DNA of 64,000 nt, taken from Pontibacter amylolyticus (GTDB lineage Bacteria; Bacteroidota; Bacteroidia; Cytophagales; Hymenobacteraceae). Position numbers and translations under genes: made by a program. Within the stretch, counting starts at the first letter, position 1; every line of letters begins with the position of its first letter. The notes beneath the pieces were generated by a model. It did not search any database, had not been told where the DNA came from, and saw only the letters and a list, made by a program, of their open reading frames with translations. Shown here in pieces: positions 18,201 to 27,384 of this stretch. The DNA is taken from assembly GCF_014638845.1 (NCBI RefSeq), contig NZ_BMFP01000005.1, positions 370,016 to 434,015 of the forward strand, given 5' to 3'.

Positions 18201-18342
18201 TTTTGTTATGCTGAATGTGGTTCAGAGCAGCCTGTGGAACGGCTCTTTGATCAGACCTTCCCTGCCCGTAGGCAGTAAAAGTGCCGGACAGGAATACGAC
18301 CAGCAGCAGGAGCTGCCAGTGCAGTTGTACACGTTTTTTCAT
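15247..18342 (-). CDS. Secreted M36 (fungalysin-like) metallopeptidase with T9SS sorting domain
   Basis: This 1031-residue zinc protease has a signal peptide (residues 1-26), an N-terminal FTP/PepSY-type inhibitory propeptide, then the M36 catalytic domain with HEYGH at 585-589 and a downstream zinc Glu region. A protease-associated (PA) domain is inserted before the active site (GCGVLSNTAEVAGNIAV to IPAVMISQEAGALL). After the catalytic part there is a PKD/Ig-like domain (TYTFTVRAVNGDGC) and a C-terminal type A T9SS sorting domain (ATPNPFGARTDIGF, ending FIRIVMQK). It is expected to be exported by Sec, sorted by T9SS, and to degrade extracellular protein. It carries three copies of the octamer CTATACCT in sense. 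Confidence 0.93.
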   Translation of the reverse strand: MKKRVQLHWQLLLLVVFLSGTFTAYGQGRSDQRAVPQAALNHIQHNKKQLGLEDEDVAELELASENESPKSGMKHLYIKQLYRGIEVHGAVTNISMSKEGQVITMGNRMQKQVGKRVKSNQPGLDAAGAVAAAAQHLGIAMKEQLTVQERGNGRNRAVVFSKAGISLEPIPAKLVYQPMEDGSLRLAWEVSIYELDAQNWWNLRLDATTGAVLDKDNMVVHCQFENDGPGGKFMHDNHSHSTASPYVAAPQASIVRVSNAYNVFAMPVESPSHGPRSIVSTSAADQLASPQGWHTETRTRGNNVYAYEDPNNNNSWSLNYSPDGGADLSFDFPIDFTKPPVVNRDAAITNLFYWNNVIHDVWYQYGFDEASGNFQLNNYGKGGSQGDPVLAEAQDNRNGTSRNNANFATPADGFAPRMQMYLWSSPPDPDMVSVVSPSSVAGSYPATEAAWARKLTSDPVVGKLVVGQGTSAVPQEGCGVLSNTAEVAGNIAVAYRGNCPFTEKVEAAQLAGAIAVIVINNAPGGPIAMGGTPTMPITIPAVMISQEAGALLRARIDAGEEVIVRLKDDGRPEIDGDFDNGIIVHEYGHGISNRLTGGRTVTGCLSNAEQMGEGWSDWFGLMMTMKPGDTGAKKRGIGTYAQGQATDGNGIRPAPYSTDFGINPHTYASTNNAAISQPHGVGFVWSTMLWDLTWAMIDKYGFDADLYNGKGGNNMAMQLVIDGLKLQVCRPGFIDGRDAILLADRQNYEGANQELIWKVFARRGLGYSAKQGLSTNRFDQVEAFDLPETYACTTPLTLEAVATSNVYTGGVASNLYLGYGPQNVRLQAGGDADNVYTWSGAEGLSATSGASVVFTPKAAGTYTFTVRAVNGDGCIKHKTITITVVDVRCGDGKKKDKVLVCVDGVAECVAPNAVPYLLTAANGTLGNCGLAATATATAKAEISAEKMALRATPNPFGARTDIGFTLTQDGGYTLEVLDMRGSVVTVLAQGTGRAGEHKVYQFEKGRLSNGMYIARLVTDEGVSFIRIVMQK

Positions 18343-18719
18343 GCGCTATGTTTTTAAGAGTTTGACAATCGCGGTTGGAAGGCACGGATTGCTGGAGCGG
18401 AGTAAATAACTTCTTAAAAGTAAGCACCTTACAGCATGAATAACAGGAATAATAACTGCCAAAAGTAACTATGAAAATACACCTAAAACGTTAGACAAAA
18501 ACAATATAATATTGATTATTTTGTCCAAAACCCAGAAGAAGAAAGGAATTTTCATCTCGTATAGTTTATCTTATATATAGACCTTGATAGATTCAATTAA
18601 GGAAACTTTTGCTATCTTTTCCCCACTCCGATTCACTTGGCATTGTGGATAAACCCCGGGAAAACTACTGTATAAAAAGCTCTCCCATCTGAGCATCAGA
18701 TTGATTATCTTTGTAGGTA
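18343..18719. other. Divergent promoter region, M36 peptidase / dnaX
   Basis: This 377-bp AT-rich spacer separates the two divergent genes. TATCTTTG at 18706-18713 fits the Bacteroidetes -7 consensus TAnnTTTG and would start dnaX transcripts almost at the ATG (18720). I do not see a matching TTTG at the -33 distance, so the call is tentative. Nothing else is evident. Confidence 0.45.
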
Positions 18720-20627
18720 ATGGAAAATTTTGTAGTATCAGCGCGTAAATACCGTCCGGCCACGTTCGACAGCGTGGTGGGGCAGCACCATATCACCAAC
18801 ACCCTCAAAAATGCCATCAGCAGCCATCATCTGGCGCAGGCGTTCCTTTTTTGCGGGCCGCGCGGTGTGGGCAAGACAACCTGTGCCCGCATCCTGGCAA
18901 AAACCATTAACTGCCAGAACATCACCCCGGAGGTAGAAGCCTGCAACGAGTGTGAATCGTGCCGCAGCTTCAACTCCAACAGCTCGTTTAACATACACGA
19001 ACTCGATGCCGCCTCCAACAACTCTGTGGAGGACATCCGCAACCTGGTGGAGCAGGTGCGCTACGCCCCGCAGACCGGCAAGTACAAGATCTACATCATA
19101 GATGAGGTGCACATGCTCTCGAACCAGGCCTTCAACGCATTTCTGAAGACGCTGGAGGAGCCGCCTGCCTATGCCATTTTCATCCTGGCCACCACGGAGC
19201 GCCACAAGATCATCCCGACCATCCTGTCGCGTTGCCAGATCTTCGACTTCAACCGGATTCGCATCGAGGACATGGTGCGCCACCTCGGCAACATCGCCCA
19301 AAAGGAAAACATACAGGCCGAGCCCGACGCCCTGCACCTGATCTCGCAGAAAGCAGACGGTGCCCTGCGCGATGCCCTGTCGATTTTTGACCAGATGGTG
19401 ACTTTCTCAGGTCACAACGTGACGTACAGAGCCACGGTCGAGAACCTCCACATCCTGGACTACGACTACTACTTCCGCCTGACAGACCACCTGCTCACGC
19501 AAAACTTATCGGGTGCGCTTTTGCTGTTTGACGAGATCCTGAAGAACGGCTTTGACGCGCACAATTTCCTGATTGGCATAGGCGAGCATTTCCGCAGTCT
19601 GCTGGTGTGCAAAGACGTGCAGACAGTACAACTGCTGGAAGTATCGGACAACATCAAGGCCCGATATGCGGAGCAATCGCAGCAGGCCTCGGTATCTTTC
19701 CTGCTTTCGGGCCTTAACATCGTGAGCACCTGCGACACCAATTACAAGAGCAGCAAGAATCAGCGCCTGCACGTGGAGCTGTGCCTGATGAAAATGGCGC
19801 ACCTGAACGCGGCCTTTAGTTTCGCGCAGGAAGGAGCCGAATTAAAAAAAGCTAAGGTAGTAGCCCCGGCACCAGCCGCTACCAAGCCAGTAGGTGCCCC
19901 GGCTATACCTTCGGCAGCCATGCAGCAACCTGTCAGCGGCGCCGTGCCCTCGGCGGCCATGCAGCAGCAGGGCACGGCTATACCTTCTGAGAGCCTGCAG
20001 CCACCGCATCAGCAGGGACATGTGCCCTCTGAGGAATTGCAGCAGCCTCCCAAGCCGCAGCACGTGATGCCCGATGGCCGCTTGTCGGCACCGCAGCAGG
20101 CACCCGCTGCTCCGGCACCTCCCGTACAGCGCGCGTCTATACCTGTGCCGCCCCAGAAAAAGCTCGGCAAGCTGCCCAGCCTGAAAGACCTGCAAAACCC
20201 TCCTGTCGCTGTAGCTGATATGGCCGTGGCGGAGGAAGAAGACGAAGCCGCTTATGGTGCTGCTGCCCCACTCGACCAGGCCCGCCTGAACACGGTATGG
20301 CACTCCATCCTGCGCCGCAAAAAGTCGGAGAACATGATGGAGTATACCTTGCTCAACCGCCAGTTCCACATCGGGGAAGGCAACGAGATCGTACTGCACC
20401 TGGAGAACCACGTGATGATGGACCAGTTCACCAGCCTGAGTCGAGAAATACTCCGTGAACTGAAACAGGAGACCGGCAACCGCAGCATCAAGCTCCGGGC
20501 AGAGGTGATGGAGGTGCAGGAAGGAAACAAACTGTATACCTCGCAGGACAAATTCAACTACCTGGCCGAGAAATACCCGGTGCTCGTCGATTTAAAACAG
20601 CGCTTCGGTCTCGACACTGATTTCTAA
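18720..20627 (+). CDS. dnaX: DNA polymerase III tau (gamma/tau) subunit
   Basis: DnaX is the clamp-loader ATPase that holds the replicative polymerases together. The 635-residue protein has Walker A GPRGVGKT at 46-53, a four-Cys zinc module (Cys65, 75, 78, 81), Walker B with the DEVHML block and sensor 1 TTERHKIIPTILSRC. Domains I-III end near residue 370. They are followed by a Pro/Ala/Gln-rich linker (about 380-500) and a C-terminal tau-specific domain. An A7 run at codons 375-377 with an upstream GGAG-type sequence and a downstream stem forms a likely frameshift site that would yield a short gamma-like product. Confidence 0.96.
   Translation: MENFVVSARKYRPATFDSVVGQHHITNTLKNAISSHHLAQAFLFCGPRGVGKTTCARILAKTINCQNITPEVEACNECESCRSFNSNSSFNIHELDAASNNSVEDIRNLVEQVRYAPQTGKYKIYIIDEVHMLSNQAFNAFLKTLEEPPAYAIFILATTERHKIIPTILSRCQIFDFNRIRIEDMVRHLGNIAQKENIQAEPDALHLISQKADGALRDALSIFDQMVTFSGHNVTYRATVENLHILDYDYYFRLTDHLLTQNLSGALLLFDEILKNGFDAHNFLIGIGEHFRSLLVCKDVQTVQLLEVSDNIKARYAEQSQQASVSFLLSGLNIVSTCDTNYKSSKNQRLHVELCLMKMAHLNAAFSFAQEGAELKKAKVVAPAPAATKPVGAPAIPSAAMQQPVSGAVPSAAMQQQGTAIPSESLQPPHQQGHVPSEELQQPPKPQHVMPDGRLSAPQQAPAAPAPPVQRASIPVPPQKKLGKLPSLKDLQNPPVAVADMAVAEEEDEAAYGAAAPLDQARLNTVWHSILRRKKSENMMEYTLLNRQFHIGEGNEIVLHLENHVMMDQFTSLSREILRELKQETGNRSIKLRAEVMEVQEGNKLYTSQDKFNYLAEKYPVLVDLKQRFGLDTDF
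19828..19904 (+). promoter_or_regulatory. Candidate programmed -1 frameshift signal in dnaX
   Basis: Three parts lie in the order known from E. coli dnaX. An SD-like AGGAAGGAG is at 19828-19836. A slippery heptamer A AAA AAA is at 19844-19850, in the correct phase (frame TTA AAA AAA GCT). A stem follows whose arms are 19862-19873 and 19893-19904 (10 of 12 positions pair). A -1 shift would add one Ser codon and then meet TAA at 19853, giving a protein of 378 residues that ends after domain III. A +1 slip also stops quickly. It could equally act by transcriptional slippage on A7. Confidence 0.65.
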
Positions 20628-20759
20628 TTCAGAAATAATTTTATATTTGTAAAGTTCTAATTAAAACACAAGGTGAGTCATGAGGCTTTCTTCCCGGAAG
20701 CTTCATGATTCGGCCTTTTCTGTTTTGCTATACCTTATCCTATACCTAACGTCACACCC

Positions 20760-23717
20760 ATGAAAAAAGGATTATCGTTGTTATTGGTTGCGTCCGCGCT
20801 CACGCTCACGCAATGCAAGAACGAAACGTATCAAACCTCTTCAGCAACTGAAAATGCGGTAGCCACTACGGCGCAGAAGGAGTACAAGTACGAAACCGTT
20901 CCAAACGACCCGCTCAACGCCCGCGTCTATACCCTGGACAATGGCCTGAAGGTATACCTGACGGACTATGAAGATGCGCCACGTGTGCAAACCTTCATCG
21001 CGGTGCGTGCTGGTTCTAAAAATGATCCGGCCGATGCTACTGGTCTGGCGCACTACCTCGAGCACATGGTGTTCAAGGGCACCAGTCAACTAGGCACACA
21101 GGACTGGGTCAAAGAGAAAGCCGAGCTCGACAAGATCGAAGCCCTCTATGAGCAGCACCGCAAGACCACTGACCCGGCTCAGCGCAAGAAAATTTACCAC
21201 CAGATCGACTCTATCTCCGGTGTAGCTGCTACTTATGCTGTGGCTAACGAGTATGACAAGATTCTGGGCGCTATCGGGGCCAAAGGCACCAATGCCTATA
21301 CCTCCGTAGAGCAGACGGTGTATACCAACGACGTTCCGAGCAATCAGCTGGAGCGCTGGGTGGCCCTGGAAGCGCACCGTTTCGGCGAGCTGGTGCCGCG
21401 CCTGTTCCACACCGAGCTGGAGGCCGTGTACGAAGAGAAAAACCGCACGCTCGACAACGATGGCTGGAAGGTGATGGAGACCCTGAACGCCGCCATGTTC
21501 CCGACCCACCAGTACGGCACGCAGACCACGATCGGTACGGTGGAGCACCTCAAAAATCCGTCTATCATAGAGATTAAGAAGTACTTTGATAAGTACTATG
21601 TGCCAAACAACATGGCCGTAGCGCTGAGCGGCGACATCGACTTTGATCAGACCATCCGCATGATCGACGAGCATTTCGGTAAGCTGAAGCCCAGCACGGC
21701 GCCTGCCTTCACGGTAGCCCAGGAGAAGCCCATCGCGCAGCCGATTGTGAAGGAAGTGAGCGGCCCGAGTGCCGAGAACGTTTCTATCGCCTACCGCTTC
21801 CCGGGCATGAGTTCCCGCGACGCGCAGGTATTGAGCATGATCAGCGCCATCCTCTACAACGGACAGGCGGGTCTGATCGACCTGAACCTGAACCAGCAGC
21901 AGAAGGTGCTGCAGGCCTATGGCTACGACAACCAGATGAAAGACTACTCGGTGTTCCGCTTGGGCGGTTCGCCACGCCAGGGCCAGAGTCTGGACCAGGT
22001 GAAAGACATGCTGCTGGCACAGGTAGAATTGGTGAAGCAGGGCAAGTTTGACGACGAGCTGATCCCGGCTATCGTCAACGACAACAAGATCAGCCTGATG
22101 CGTGCCTACGAGCGCAACTCAGACCGTGCCGATGCCTTTGTGACGGCCTTCATCTACGACATTCCGTGGGCGGATTATGTGGAGCGCCCGGAGCAGTTCG
22201 CCAAAATTACGAAGCAGGATGTGATGGAGGTGGCCAACAAGTACCTCGGCAACAACTATGTGCTGGTGTACAAGCGCAACGACAAGAACGCCACTGCCCA
22301 GAAAGTAGAGAAGCCAAGCATCACGCCAGTACCGGTAAACCGTGACGCGCAGTCAGCTTACTACCAGAACTTTATGACGCAGGAAGTTTCGGAGCTTTCG
22401 CCTGTATTCGTAGACTACAAAGCCGACATCAAGGAGGCCAAACTGAAAAACAACATCCCGCTCCTTTATACCAAAAACAACGAGAACGGCTTGTTCCAGA
22501 TGTATTACATTTTGGACATGGGCACCGACAACGACCAGAAACTGGGTATGGCAGTGAACTACCTCCGCTTTTTGGGCACGGATAAGTATAGCGCCGAAGA
22601 ACTCAAGAAAGAGTTTTACAAGCTGGGCACTTCCTTCAACGTGTCAACTTCCGGCGACCAGGTATACGTGACCCTCTCCGGCCTCGACGAGAACTTTGAG
22701 CCGGCACTGGCTCTGTTTGAGAGCGTACTGCAAAACCCGAAAGCCGACCAAAAGGCCCTAGACGACATGGTACAGGGTATACTGAAAGCCCGTAACGATG
22801 CCAAGCTGAACAAAGGCGTTATCCTGAACCAGGCGTTGGTGAACTATGCAAAGTACGGTCCGAAGAATCCGTTCACGACCGTATTGTCAGAGAAGGAACT
22901 GAAGGCCGTGAAGCCGCAGGAACTGGTGAACCTGATCAAGAGCATCCCGACCTACGAGCACCGCGTGCTGTACTATGGCCCACGTGAAACAGACGCTCTG
23001 GTAGCGACGCTGAACGCAGACCACATTGTGCCAGCCAAGCTGAAGCCGGTACCGGCCGAGAAGGTATACGCCGAGCTGGATATCAAGCAGCCGACGGTAT
23101 ACTGGGTAGATTACAACATGGTGCAGGCCGAGCTGATCTTCCTGACCAAAGCCGATGCCTTTAAGAAAGAAATGGTGCCGACTATCCGTCTGTACAACCA
23201 GTACTTCGGCGCTGGCATGAGCTCGATTGTGTTCCAGGAGCTGCGTGAGTCAAAAGCCCTCGCCTACTCGGCTTACTCGAGCTACAGCACAGCCAGCAAG
23301 AAAGACCGCTCAAACTACATCCAATCATACATTGGCACGCAGTCAGATAAGTTACCCGAAGCGATGGCAGGTATGCAGGAACTGCTGACCAACATGCCAC
23401 TGGCAGATGAGAATTTCAATCTGGCGAAGGCATCGCTGCGCAACAGCATCTCTTCGGAGCGCATCACCAAGTCGTCTATCCTGTTCGACTACGAGCGTGC
23501 CAAGCGCCTCGGCCTGGACTACGACATCCGCAAGGACGTGTACGAAAGCGCCAACAGCCTGACCTTCGACCAACTGCAAACATTCCAGAAGCAGTTCGTG
23601 AGCGGCCAGCCACAGGCAATTCTGGTGATCGGCTCGAAGGACCGTCTGAACTTCAACGAGCTGGAGAAATACGGCAAGGTAAAGCAATTGACCCTGGAGC
23701 AGGTATTTGGGTACTAA
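20760..23717 (+). CDS. M16 family zinc metallopeptidase lipoprotein (pitrilysin-like)
   Basis: This 985-residue protease has a lipoprotein signal (lipobox LTLTQC, Cys19). The inverted zinc motif HxxEH is HYLEH at 98-102, and the third ligand is the Glu in EAVYEEKNRTLDNDGW about 75-80 residues later. Two M16 domains and two M16C domains are present, as in full-length pitrilysin/insulinase-type enzymes. The C-terminal domain has the conserved QELRESKALAYSAYSSYS. It probably clears peptides in the periplasm. It stands alone between dnaX and a strong terminator. Confidence 0.93.
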   Translation: MKKGLSLLLVASALTLTQCKNETYQTSSATENAVATTAQKEYKYETVPNDPLNARVYTLDNGLKVYLTDYEDAPRVQTFIAVRAGSKNDPADATGLAHYLEHMVFKGTSQLGTQDWVKEKAELDKIEALYEQHRKTTDPAQRKKIYHQIDSISGVAATYAVANEYDKILGAIGAKGTNAYTSVEQTVYTNDVPSNQLERWVALEAHRFGELVPRLFHTELEAVYEEKNRTLDNDGWKVMETLNAAMFPTHQYGTQTTIGTVEHLKNPSIIEIKKYFDKYYVPNNMAVALSGDIDFDQTIRMIDEHFGKLKPSTAPAFTVAQEKPIAQPIVKEVSGPSAENVSIAYRFPGMSSRDAQVLSMISAILYNGQAGLIDLNLNQQQKVLQAYGYDNQMKDYSVFRLGGSPRQGQSLDQVKDMLLAQVELVKQGKFDDELIPAIVNDNKISLMRAYERNSDRADAFVTAFIYDIPWADYVERPEQFAKITKQDVMEVANKYLGNNYVLVYKRNDKNATAQKVEKPSITPVPVNRDAQSAYYQNFMTQEVSELSPVFVDYKADIKEAKLKNNIPLLYTKNNENGLFQMYYILDMGTDNDQKLGMAVNYLRFLGTDKYSAEELKKEFYKLGTSFNVSTSGDQVYVTLSGLDENFEPALALFESVLQNPKADQKALDDMVQGILKARNDAKLNKGVILNQALVNYAKYGPKNPFTTVLSEKELKAVKPQELVNLIKSIPTYEHRVLYYGPRETDALVATLNADHIVPAKLKPVPAEKVYAELDIKQPTVYWVDYNMVQAELIFLTKADAFKKEMVPTIRLYNQYFGAGMSSIVFQELRESKALAYSAYSSYSTASKKDRSNYIQSYIGTQSDKLPEAMAGMQELLTNMPLADENFNLAKASLRNSISSERITKSSILFDYERAKRLGLDYDIRKDVYESANSLTFDQLQTFQKQFVSGQPQAILVIGSKDRLNFNELEKYGKVKQLTLEQVFGY

Positions 23718-23738
23718 GCCTGAGTGCTATACCTAATC

Positions 23739-23782
23739 AAAAACAAAAGCGGCAGCCCATTCAGGCTGCCGCTTTTGTTTTT
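23739..23782. terminator. Terminator after M16 peptidase
   Basis: A near-perfect inverted repeat has a GC core GCGGCAGCC/GGCTGCCGC, a 6-nt loop, an A-run before it and TTTTGTTTTT after it. It lies 12 bp after a CTATACCT octamer that follows the stop codon. Confidence 0.9.
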
Positions 23783-24300
23783 AGCTCCCCGATGATCTGT
23801 ACTGTCAAATTAAATCTAAGACTCCAATTGTCATCTCGAATGCAATGAGAGATCTGGACCATTCCACCGCATTGGCAAAGTCTCAAACTTCTCCTAATGG
23901 TCGAAATGACACATAAAGGTTCAGCTAGTGCGAGCTTGCAGCTCGTACTACTACACGTGCTGAAACTAATAGCTGCGTGAAGCGGCAAGGACACGAGCTG
24001 CAAGCTCGCGCCAGCGGGAGTCATTAATCTCTTTTTCGGACATCTGTGCCCGAAAGCTTTATCGAGGGCCCCTACCCCCATTTGCTGGGGATGCCCACAT
24101 CCCCGTAAGCCGATGCCGTTATCAGGTATAGGGGACATGGATGTCCCCGGCAGAAATACTTCCGGACACAGATGTCCGAAAGAGCGTTCACCGGTTTTCG
24201 GCTTACCTGCCAGTAGCTACCGCTTTTGCTAGTGCGGATTACAAATCCGCGGATATGATGCTTTCGGATTGCAAATCCGAAAGAGCGAGTATAGTGACTA
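23783..24300. repeat. Cluster of REP-like palindromes
   Basis: This gene-free stretch holds at least six short palindromes. CGAGCTTGCAGCTCG (23931-23945) and its inverted partner CGAGCTGCAAGCTCG (23994-24008). A pair of inverted TTCGGACATCTGTG-type units near 24034 and 24160. GGGGATGCCCACATCCCC near 24087. GGGGACATGGATGTCCCC at 24131. GCGGATTACAAATCCGC at 24234. TTTCGGATTGCAAATCCGAAA at 24262, whose arms surround the core GGATTGCAAATCC. Such arrays are typical of REP elements spread by RAYT transposases, one of which is at 54487-55017 with different palindromes. The rest of the gap to 24495 holds an octamer at 24363 and nothing else. Confidence 0.75.
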
Positions 24301-24495
24301 TATCTACCAGCATGACATTTAAAATTAAAAGCCCATAGTAGTTTTTAAGTCAATATTCAGCCAGGTATAGCCAAGTCCAAAAAAAGCTTGGACATACACC
24401 GCAGCCTGAGAAAGTATCCCTATCTAAACCCTCCCGTATTTGACTGCATCTTTCGGAGATATTGGGTATCTTGAGCCAACCGCCCCGCTATACCA

Positions 24496-25926
24496 ATGAA
24501 TAGAAGAATAAAGCAACTGTCCCGCATCACAACCGAGCTTCAGCTTCCCAGAGCGAAACGCCTGCTGATGTTTTTCGGAATTGCGCTGATTGGTGTGCTG
24601 GCGGGGTGGGTCACTTCAGCAACAACGGATTACCCACCGCCCGTTGCCTACATGACGGGGATTCTGGTGACGGCGGCCTTTCTTTGGGCCACCGAAATCA
24701 TTCCCCTCTTTGCGACCTCCCTCCTGATCATAGGCACCCAGATCATCCTGCTGGGCAACCCGGGCGAATGGGGCATATTGCAGACGCCAGGTATAGCGGC
24801 CATCCCTTACCAAAGCTTTCTGGCTCCCCTGGCAGACCCCATTATTTATCTCTTCCTGGGTGGCTTCATCTTGGCCAAAGTCGGGGTGAAGGTGAACGTG
24901 GATGTATACCTGTCGAGTGCCATGCTGCGGATCTTCGGGCTGTCTGCCAAAAGCGCGCTGCTCGGCGTCATCGTCTGCACCACTATCTTTGGCATGTGGA
25001 TCAGCAACACCGCCACCACGGCCATGATGATTACGCTCACCGCTTCTTTGCTGGCTTTTGTGCCGGCGGGCAACTCATTCCGAAAGGGCCTCACGCTGGC
25101 AATCCCTTTCTCAGCCAGCATCGGCGGCCTGATGACGCCCATCGGCTCTCCTCCCAACGCCATCGCGGTCGGGTTGTTGGCAAAAGAGGGCGTGCAAGTC
25201 GATTTCCTGACCTGGATGGTGATCATGTTCCCGCTCGTGCTGATCCTCCTCTTCATCCTTTTTCAACTGCTCTGGTACAGGTATAAGCCTGAAGAGCCCC
25301 TGATGCTGACGCCTGTCGAAACCAAGCCGTTTGGCGGCGAGGGCATCTTCGTGATCGTCGTGTTCACGATTACTGTGCTCCTGTGGCTCACGGACAGCCT
25401 GCATGGCATTCCCTCGGCGGTGGTGGCTTTGTTTCCGGCCATTATGTTTACGGCTTCGGGACTGCTCTCCGTAAAAGAGTTTAACCGGCTGGAGTGGAAC
25501 ATCCTGTTTGTGATTGCGGGCGGACTGGCGCTGGGGCAAGGCATGAACCTCACCGGCCTTGATCAGGTCATCGCAAACTCGCTGCCGCTGGAGAGCGAAT
25601 GGATCGTGCTGATTATTTTTTCGACCACGCTGGTTGTCGGCACATTCATGTCCAACACCACTACGGCTATCTTGTTTATACCCATGGCGATGTCGATGGC
25701 CCAGCAGCTGGAGGGCGTCAACATGAAGTTTATGGCGCTCGGACTGGCTGTGATGGCCGGCAGTAGTATGGCACTGCCCATCAGCACCCCTCCCAACGCC
25801 ATTGCCTATTCCTCTGGCGAACTTACCTCCAAGGATTTTATCATCAACGGTGTTGTGATAGGTGTGTGCAGTCTCTTCATCACGTACGTCTACTTCTGGC
25901 TGCTCACGTACTTTGGTTTATGGTAG
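24496..25926 (+). CDS. DASS/SLC13 family sodium-coupled anion symporter
   Basis: This 476-residue membrane protein has 11-12 membrane segments and the two Ser-Asn-Thr signatures that bind sodium and the carboxylate substrate: SNTATTA at 170 and SNTTTAI at 386. A family block in each half reads GSPPNAIAVGL and STPPNAIAYSSG. Members move dicarboxylates, citrate or sulfate with sodium; the substrate cannot be fixed from sequence. The stop codon lies within TAGGTATAG, an octamer copy at 25925. Confidence 0.9.
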   Translation: MNRRIKQLSRITTELQLPRAKRLLMFFGIALIGVLAGWVTSATTDYPPPVAYMTGILVTAAFLWATEIIPLFATSLLIIGTQIILLGNPGEWGILQTPGIAAIPYQSFLAPLADPIIYLFLGGFILAKVGVKVNVDVYLSSAMLRIFGLSAKSALLGVIVCTTIFGMWISNTATTAMMITLTASLLAFVPAGNSFRKGLTLAIPFSASIGGLMTPIGSPPNAIAVGLLAKEGVQVDFLTWMVIMFPLVLILLFILFQLLWYRYKPEEPLMLTPVETKPFGGEGIFVIVVFTITVLLWLTDSLHGIPSAVVALFPAIMFTASGLLSVKEFNRLEWNILFVIAGGLALGQGMNLTGLDQVIANSLPLESEWIVLIIFSTTLVVGTFMSNTTTAILFIPMAMSMAQQLEGVNMKFMALGLAVMAGSSMALPISTPPNAIAYSSGELTSKDFIINGVVIGVCSLFITYVYFWLLTYFGLW

Positions 25927-26181
25927 GTATAGGCTGCTCCTGGATGTTTCCTTCTCCCCGGCTTCGGTTATGAGTCCTATTATTTTGCACATCATGTATA
26001 GCTCGCTTACATCTGTTTTCCAGAAAAAACCCTGGTTAGTCCGGTCTATAGCCTGGTTGGTATAATTGTAACAACCTGCGTCGCTGCAATTGCTATATTA
26101 ACATAGGCATCAGGCACTTACCAACAGGTATAGCTACGTCTGAAGTGCCTATCAACAAGCATTTACTTAATGACTCAGAAC

Positions 26182-26391
26182 ATGGAAAACAAGATGAACT
26201 ATACCAAAGCGATACTACTTATAGTGTCAGGCATTATTTCGATTGTAGCTTCACTGTGGCTGGGCGCAGGAAGCGAAACTTACGGGTTTTTGATTGGCTA
26301 TGGATATACTGCCCTGGTTGGTGGTGTTCTGGGAATGGGGTATAGCTATTTTAAGAAGCAGGGAGATAAGAAGAAAACTGTAGTGCGCTAG
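26182..26391 (+). CDS. Small membrane protein
   Basis: A protein of about 69 residues (start at MENKMNYTKA; 26170 or 26194 are alternative ATGs) has two hydrophobic segments (ILLIVSGIISIVASLWLGA and IGYGYTALVGGVLGMGYSYF) and a Lys-rich C-terminus. It is an inner-membrane protein of unknown function, standing alone between the DASS transporter and the convergent NmrA-type gene. Confidence 0.55.
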   Translation: MENKMNYTKAILLIVSGIISIVASLWLGAGSETYGFLIGYGYTALVGGVLGMGYSYFKKQGDKKKTVVR

Positions 26392-26466
26392 TTTCTACTA
26401 AAACGGATTTCCCTGCTATACCTAAAGTTTGACATCTGCTTGGTTGTGCTGTAAGCAGTTAAACCT

Positions 26467-27384
26467 TTACCGCTTCGCCAGCACTTCGGCTACGCTAGTC
26501 CATTTCATTTCAGGGTAGCGATCGTTATCCAGCGGCTCTAGTTTGGGCAATCCGCTGAACATGTCACGCATGTACTGCATACCCTGCCAGGCCGGGAAGA
26601 CTTCCTGACTACGCGGTGTGAGCGCTTTCGTGACTTTGATGATGGCATTGAATAAGCCCAGTCCCCCTACCCGGAACAAGCTAAACTCTTCTCCGGTTGC
26701 TTCAGTGGCTGCCTCTTTCAAGCCACGTGCACTGAGTACATTGCCGGCAATGCGCAAATCGCGCGGTGTGGAGGGGTCAAGCGCAGCGGCTGCGGTATAA
26801 TCGGCTGTATTTTGAATAGTGGTGAAATCCAGCAACTGGTCCGCATTACCATAGTACATCACGCGCTTTAGAGGAAAGAGCACGACTGGCGCCTGCCCGG
26901 TAAGCAGATCAGCAAACATGCCGTTGTGGATAGAAGTGACCGCAATAGATGCTTTGTCTAAACGTTCTCTGAATTCTTTCCGGAGGTCGAGGTTGCGGTT
27001 ATTGCCGTAGGGCAATTTCGTAAAATCGATCGCGAAGTCGGAAGGTATAAAGCGGGGCACGCCTGCCGCCACAGCCGCTTTCAGCAACAGGCTCTGTATA
27101 CCCACCATCACATAGTGCAGGCCCGACAAAGCCGACACCACACAATCAGCGCCCTCGCAGGCTTTCGTCAGGTCAGCGGCGTTGTGGTAGTCTACTTCAT
27201 AAATCGTAGCTCCTTGCTGCCGCAAAGCGTCCACTTTACCGCCATCACTATCCTTGCGGACCAGCGCTCTTACTTGGGCGCCTCTCGTAAGAAGCACCCT
27301 CGCAATGCGACTTCCTAGGTCCCCTGTAGCTCCTGCCAACACGATAGTTGGCTTTTGTGATGCTGCATTATTGTTACTTTCCAT
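26467..27384 (-). CDS. NmrA-like NAD(P)-binding reductase family protein
   Basis: This 305-residue Rossmann-fold protein starts with the dinucleotide motif GATGDLGSRIAR near residue 18. It continues as the atypical short-chain dehydrogenase NmrA / isoflavone-reductase type (ACEGADCVVSALSGLHYV; RFIPSDFAIDFTKLPYG). The PSDF block is shared with plant isoflavone and pinoresinol reductases. Either an NAD(P)H-dependent reductase of small aromatic compounds or a redox sensor would fit. It is monocistronic. Confidence 0.82.
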   Translation of the reverse strand: MESNNNAASQKPTIVLAGATGDLGSRIARVLLTRGAQVRALVRKDSDGGKVDALRQQGATIYEVDYHNAADLTKACEGADCVVSALSGLHYVMVGIQSLLLKAAVAAGVPRFIPSDFAIDFTKLPYGNNRNLDLRKEFRERLDKASIAVTSIHNGMFADLLTGQAPVVLFPLKRVMYYGNADQLLDFTTIQNTADYTAAAALDPSTPRDLRIAGNVLSARGLKEAATEATGEEFSLFRVGGLGLFNAIIKVTKALTPRSQEVFPAWQGMQYMRDMFSGLPKLEPLDNDRYPEMKWTSVAEVLAKR

